The position numbers and the translations under genes were made by a program. Below are positions 4,110 to 5,381 of a DNA stretch of 5,381 bases, piece after piece. The notes beneath the pieces were generated by a model. It saw nothing but the letters and a program-made list of their open reading frames with translations. It was not told where the DNA came from and did no database searches. The DNA is from Leucobacter sp. (GTDB taxonomy: Bacteria; Actinomycetota; Actinomycetes; Actinomycetales; Microbacteriaceae): contig JAAZHL010000126.1 of the NCBI GenBank assembly GCA_012510755.1, forward strand, positions 1 through 5,381, given 5' to 3'. Within the stretch, counting starts at the first letter, position 1; every line of letters begins with the position of its first letter.

Positions 4110-5368
4110 CCGCGAGCCAGCTGCGTTGCCACTATTTTGAGGCAGGGCGCTGTCGATCTTGCAGTCTCATCGAAACGGCCTACGACGCGCAGCTGCTTGA
4201 GAAAGAGCGTCGTTGTCGTGAGCTGTTGCGAGAGGCGCATGATGCCGTATGGCTGCCCACGTTCACCGCGGGTGACCGTGGGTTTCGCAATCGCGCAAAG
4301 CTCGTGGTGGGCGGCAACGCCGGTGGCCCGGTGACTCTCGGAATACTCGGGCCAGATGGTCGCGGAGTCGACTTGCGTGAGTGCGCGATTCAAGCGCCTG
4401 GCATTGCCAGCGTGATCGCCGAACTCGCCTCGTTCATCGAGGTGACCGGGCTGGCGCCATACGATGTGCCAGCGAGGCAGGGTGAACTCAAGTTTGTGCA
4501 TGTTACTGAGGCGCCAGACGGCGCGCTGATGCTGCGCTTTGTTGTGCGCAGCGATGCGGGCTGCGCAGTGGTGCGGTCGCACCTCTCGGTATTGCAGCAG
4601 CGAGTGCCGCAGGCCAGCGTGATTTCGGTCAACCTGTTGCCCGAGCACAAGGCAGTGCTCGAGGGCGAGCGCGAAGTGTTGCTGGTGGGGGAGTCGTTGC
4701 CCATGCAACTCGGGCTCGATGGCTGGCCGCTCACCCTGCACTTGCGGCCCCAAAGCTTCTTTCAAACCAATACCGGGGTAGCACGCGCCCTGTATGCCCA
4801 GGTGGCAGATTGGGTGGCCGCACGATCGCCGAGGTCGTTGTGGGATCTCTACTGTGGTGTGGGCGGTTTTGCGCTGCACTGCGCTGCAGCGATCGAACTG
4901 CGGCGGGCACCGGCGCAGACACAGACGCAGGCAGGGGCAGCGGCTGCAGGCGGCGGTGGTGCCGGTGACGTTACCGGGCCTGCCGCGGTGGGCGGCGCGT
5001 GCGAGGTGCTTGGGGTCGAATTGAGCGAAGCCGCGGTGCAATCTGCGCAGCGATCCTCGTCTGAAGCCAATCTACAGGCGACCTTTATTGCCGCTGATGC
5101 CACGCAGTTTGCGCTCAACGCGACACGCGATGAACGACCCGAGGTGTTGATCGTGAACCCGCCGCGTCGGGGGCTCGGGCAACAGCTGGCACAGTGGATC
5201 GAATCGAGCGGCATCGATTGTGTGGTCTACTCAAGCTGCAACCCTGACAGCCTCGCCCGGGATCTCGCACTGATGCCGTCGTACCGCATCGACTCGGCGC
5301 GGGTGTTTGATATGTTTCCGCATACCACGCACCTCGAAGTGGCGATACTCTTATCGCGCAATTTTTAG
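4106..5368 (+). CDS. rlmC: 23S rRNA (uracil-747-C5)-methyltransferase RlmC
   Basis: A 420-residue SAM-dependent m5U methyltransferase of the RumA/RlmC/TrmA family. It closely resembles E. coli RlmC (375 residues), which methylates U747 of 23S rRNA. The N-terminus carries the Fe-S cysteines C8, C16 and C19 (E. coli: Cys then AGRCRSC) plus C93. There is no N-terminal TRAM domain, as expected for RlmC and unlike RlmD. Other landmarks: FRNRAKLVV (60-68), RGELKF (125-130), RPQSFFQTN (214-222), SAM motif DLYCGVGGF (247-255), E305 in GVELSEAA, D331, NPPRRG (351-356), catalytic nucleophile C378 in SSCN (376-379), FDMFPHT (401-407) and general base E411. Compared with E. coli there is an Ala/Gly/Gln-rich insert of about 35 residues between the SAM motif and E305, which accounts for most of the extra length. 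ATG 4106 overlaps the upstream TGA by four bases and has no strong ribosome-binding site, which fits translational coupling. Confidence 0.93.
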   Translation: MTASQLRCHYFEAGRCRSCSLIETAYDAQLLEKERRCRELLREAHDAVWLPTFTAGDRGFRNRAKLVVGGNAGGPVTLGILGPDGRGVDLRECAIQAPGIASVIAELASFIEVTGLAPYDVPARQGELKFVHVTEAPDGALMLRFVVRSDAGCAVVRSHLSVLQQRVPQASVISVNLLPEHKAVLEGEREVLLVGESLPMQLGLDGWPLTLHLRPQSFFQTNTGVARALYAQVADWVAARSPRSLWDLYCGVGGFALHCAAAIELRRAPAQTQTQAGAAAAGGGGAGDVTGPAAVGGACEVLGVELSEAAVQSAQRSSSEANLQATFIAADATQFALNATRDERPEVLIVNPPRRGLGQQLAQWIESSGIDCVVYSSCNPDSLARDLALMPSYRIDSARVFDMFPHTTHLEVAILLSRNF

Positions 5369-5376
5369 ATTGCGCG
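5355..5376 (+). repeat. Perfect hairpin spanning the rlmC stop codon
   Basis: CGCGCAAT (5355-5362) and ATTGCGCG (5369-5376) are exact reverse complements with a 6-base loop that contains the TAG stop (5366-5368). Stem and position suit a transcript end or 3' stabilising structure, but no T-tract follows in the five bases left before the window edge, so an intrinsic terminator is only possible. Confidence 0.5.
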
Positions 5377-5381
5377 TAGAC

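Noticed and set aside
3773..5041. A 422-codon open frame on the minus strand, opposite rlmC and the end of the ferritin-like gene
   Set aside because: Its translation is Arg/His/Pro-rich with no recognisable domain, and it lies fully antisense to two well-supported genes. Long spurious frames are expected opposite GC-rich coding DNA.

Overview
The window looks like a chromosomal segment of a GC-rich actinobacterium, most plausibly a Micrococcales/Microbacteriaceae-like organism. The grounds are the codon use (strong G/C preference at third positions), the frequent GTG starts, the candidate leaderless GTG start with a TANNNT -10 element, and a divergent pair (DEAD-box RNA helicase beside a ferritin-like/MiaE_2-type protein) that, from memory, matches the Mycobacterium rhlE neighbourhood. 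The taxonomic call is an inference; no rRNA or marker gene is present. I see no mobile element, CRISPR array, tRNA or prophage gene.

Layout. (1) Positions 3-371, plus strand: the C-terminal quarter of SelO/YdiU, a pseudokinase-fold protein AMP-transferase cut by the left edge. (2) Positions 372-515: a 144-base spacer with a two-copy 16-bp tandem repeat, a hairpin just before the next gene and a -10-like hexamer. (3) Positions 516-1691, plus: a PLP-dependent trans-sulfuration-family enzyme (cystathionine gamma-synthase/lyase, O-acylhomoserine sulfhydrylase or relative). (4) Positions 3228-1666, minus: a DEAD-box RNA helicase with a long disordered, Arg-, Gly- and His-rich tail; its 3' end overlaps the PLP gene tail to tail by 26 bp. 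(5) Positions 3229-3389: a divergent promoter region with two adjacent hairpins and a 14-bp near-palindrome. (6) Positions 3390-4109, plus: a ferritin-like-fold protein with a probable leaderless GTG start. (7) Positions 4106-5368, plus: RlmC, 23S rRNA m5U747 methyltransferase, joined to the previous gene by an ATGA overlap and carrying an unusual low-complexity insert in its SAM-binding domain. (8) A perfect hairpin spans the rlmC stop codon at the right edge.

How the genes may work together. The right-hand three genes form a plausible RNA-metabolism neighbourhood: an RNA helicase, a protein of a family often annotated as tRNA-hydroxylase (MiaE)-like, and an Fe-S-dependent 23S rRNA methyltransferase. 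The last two are probably co-transcribed and translationally coupled. The left-hand genes (SelO, linked to redox-related protein modification, and a sulfur amino acid PLP enzyme) have no evident operon tie to the right half. Nothing here is a clearly new system. The most interesting points are the structured divergent region upstream of the helicase, the RlmC insert, and the coupled ferritin-like/RlmC pair.
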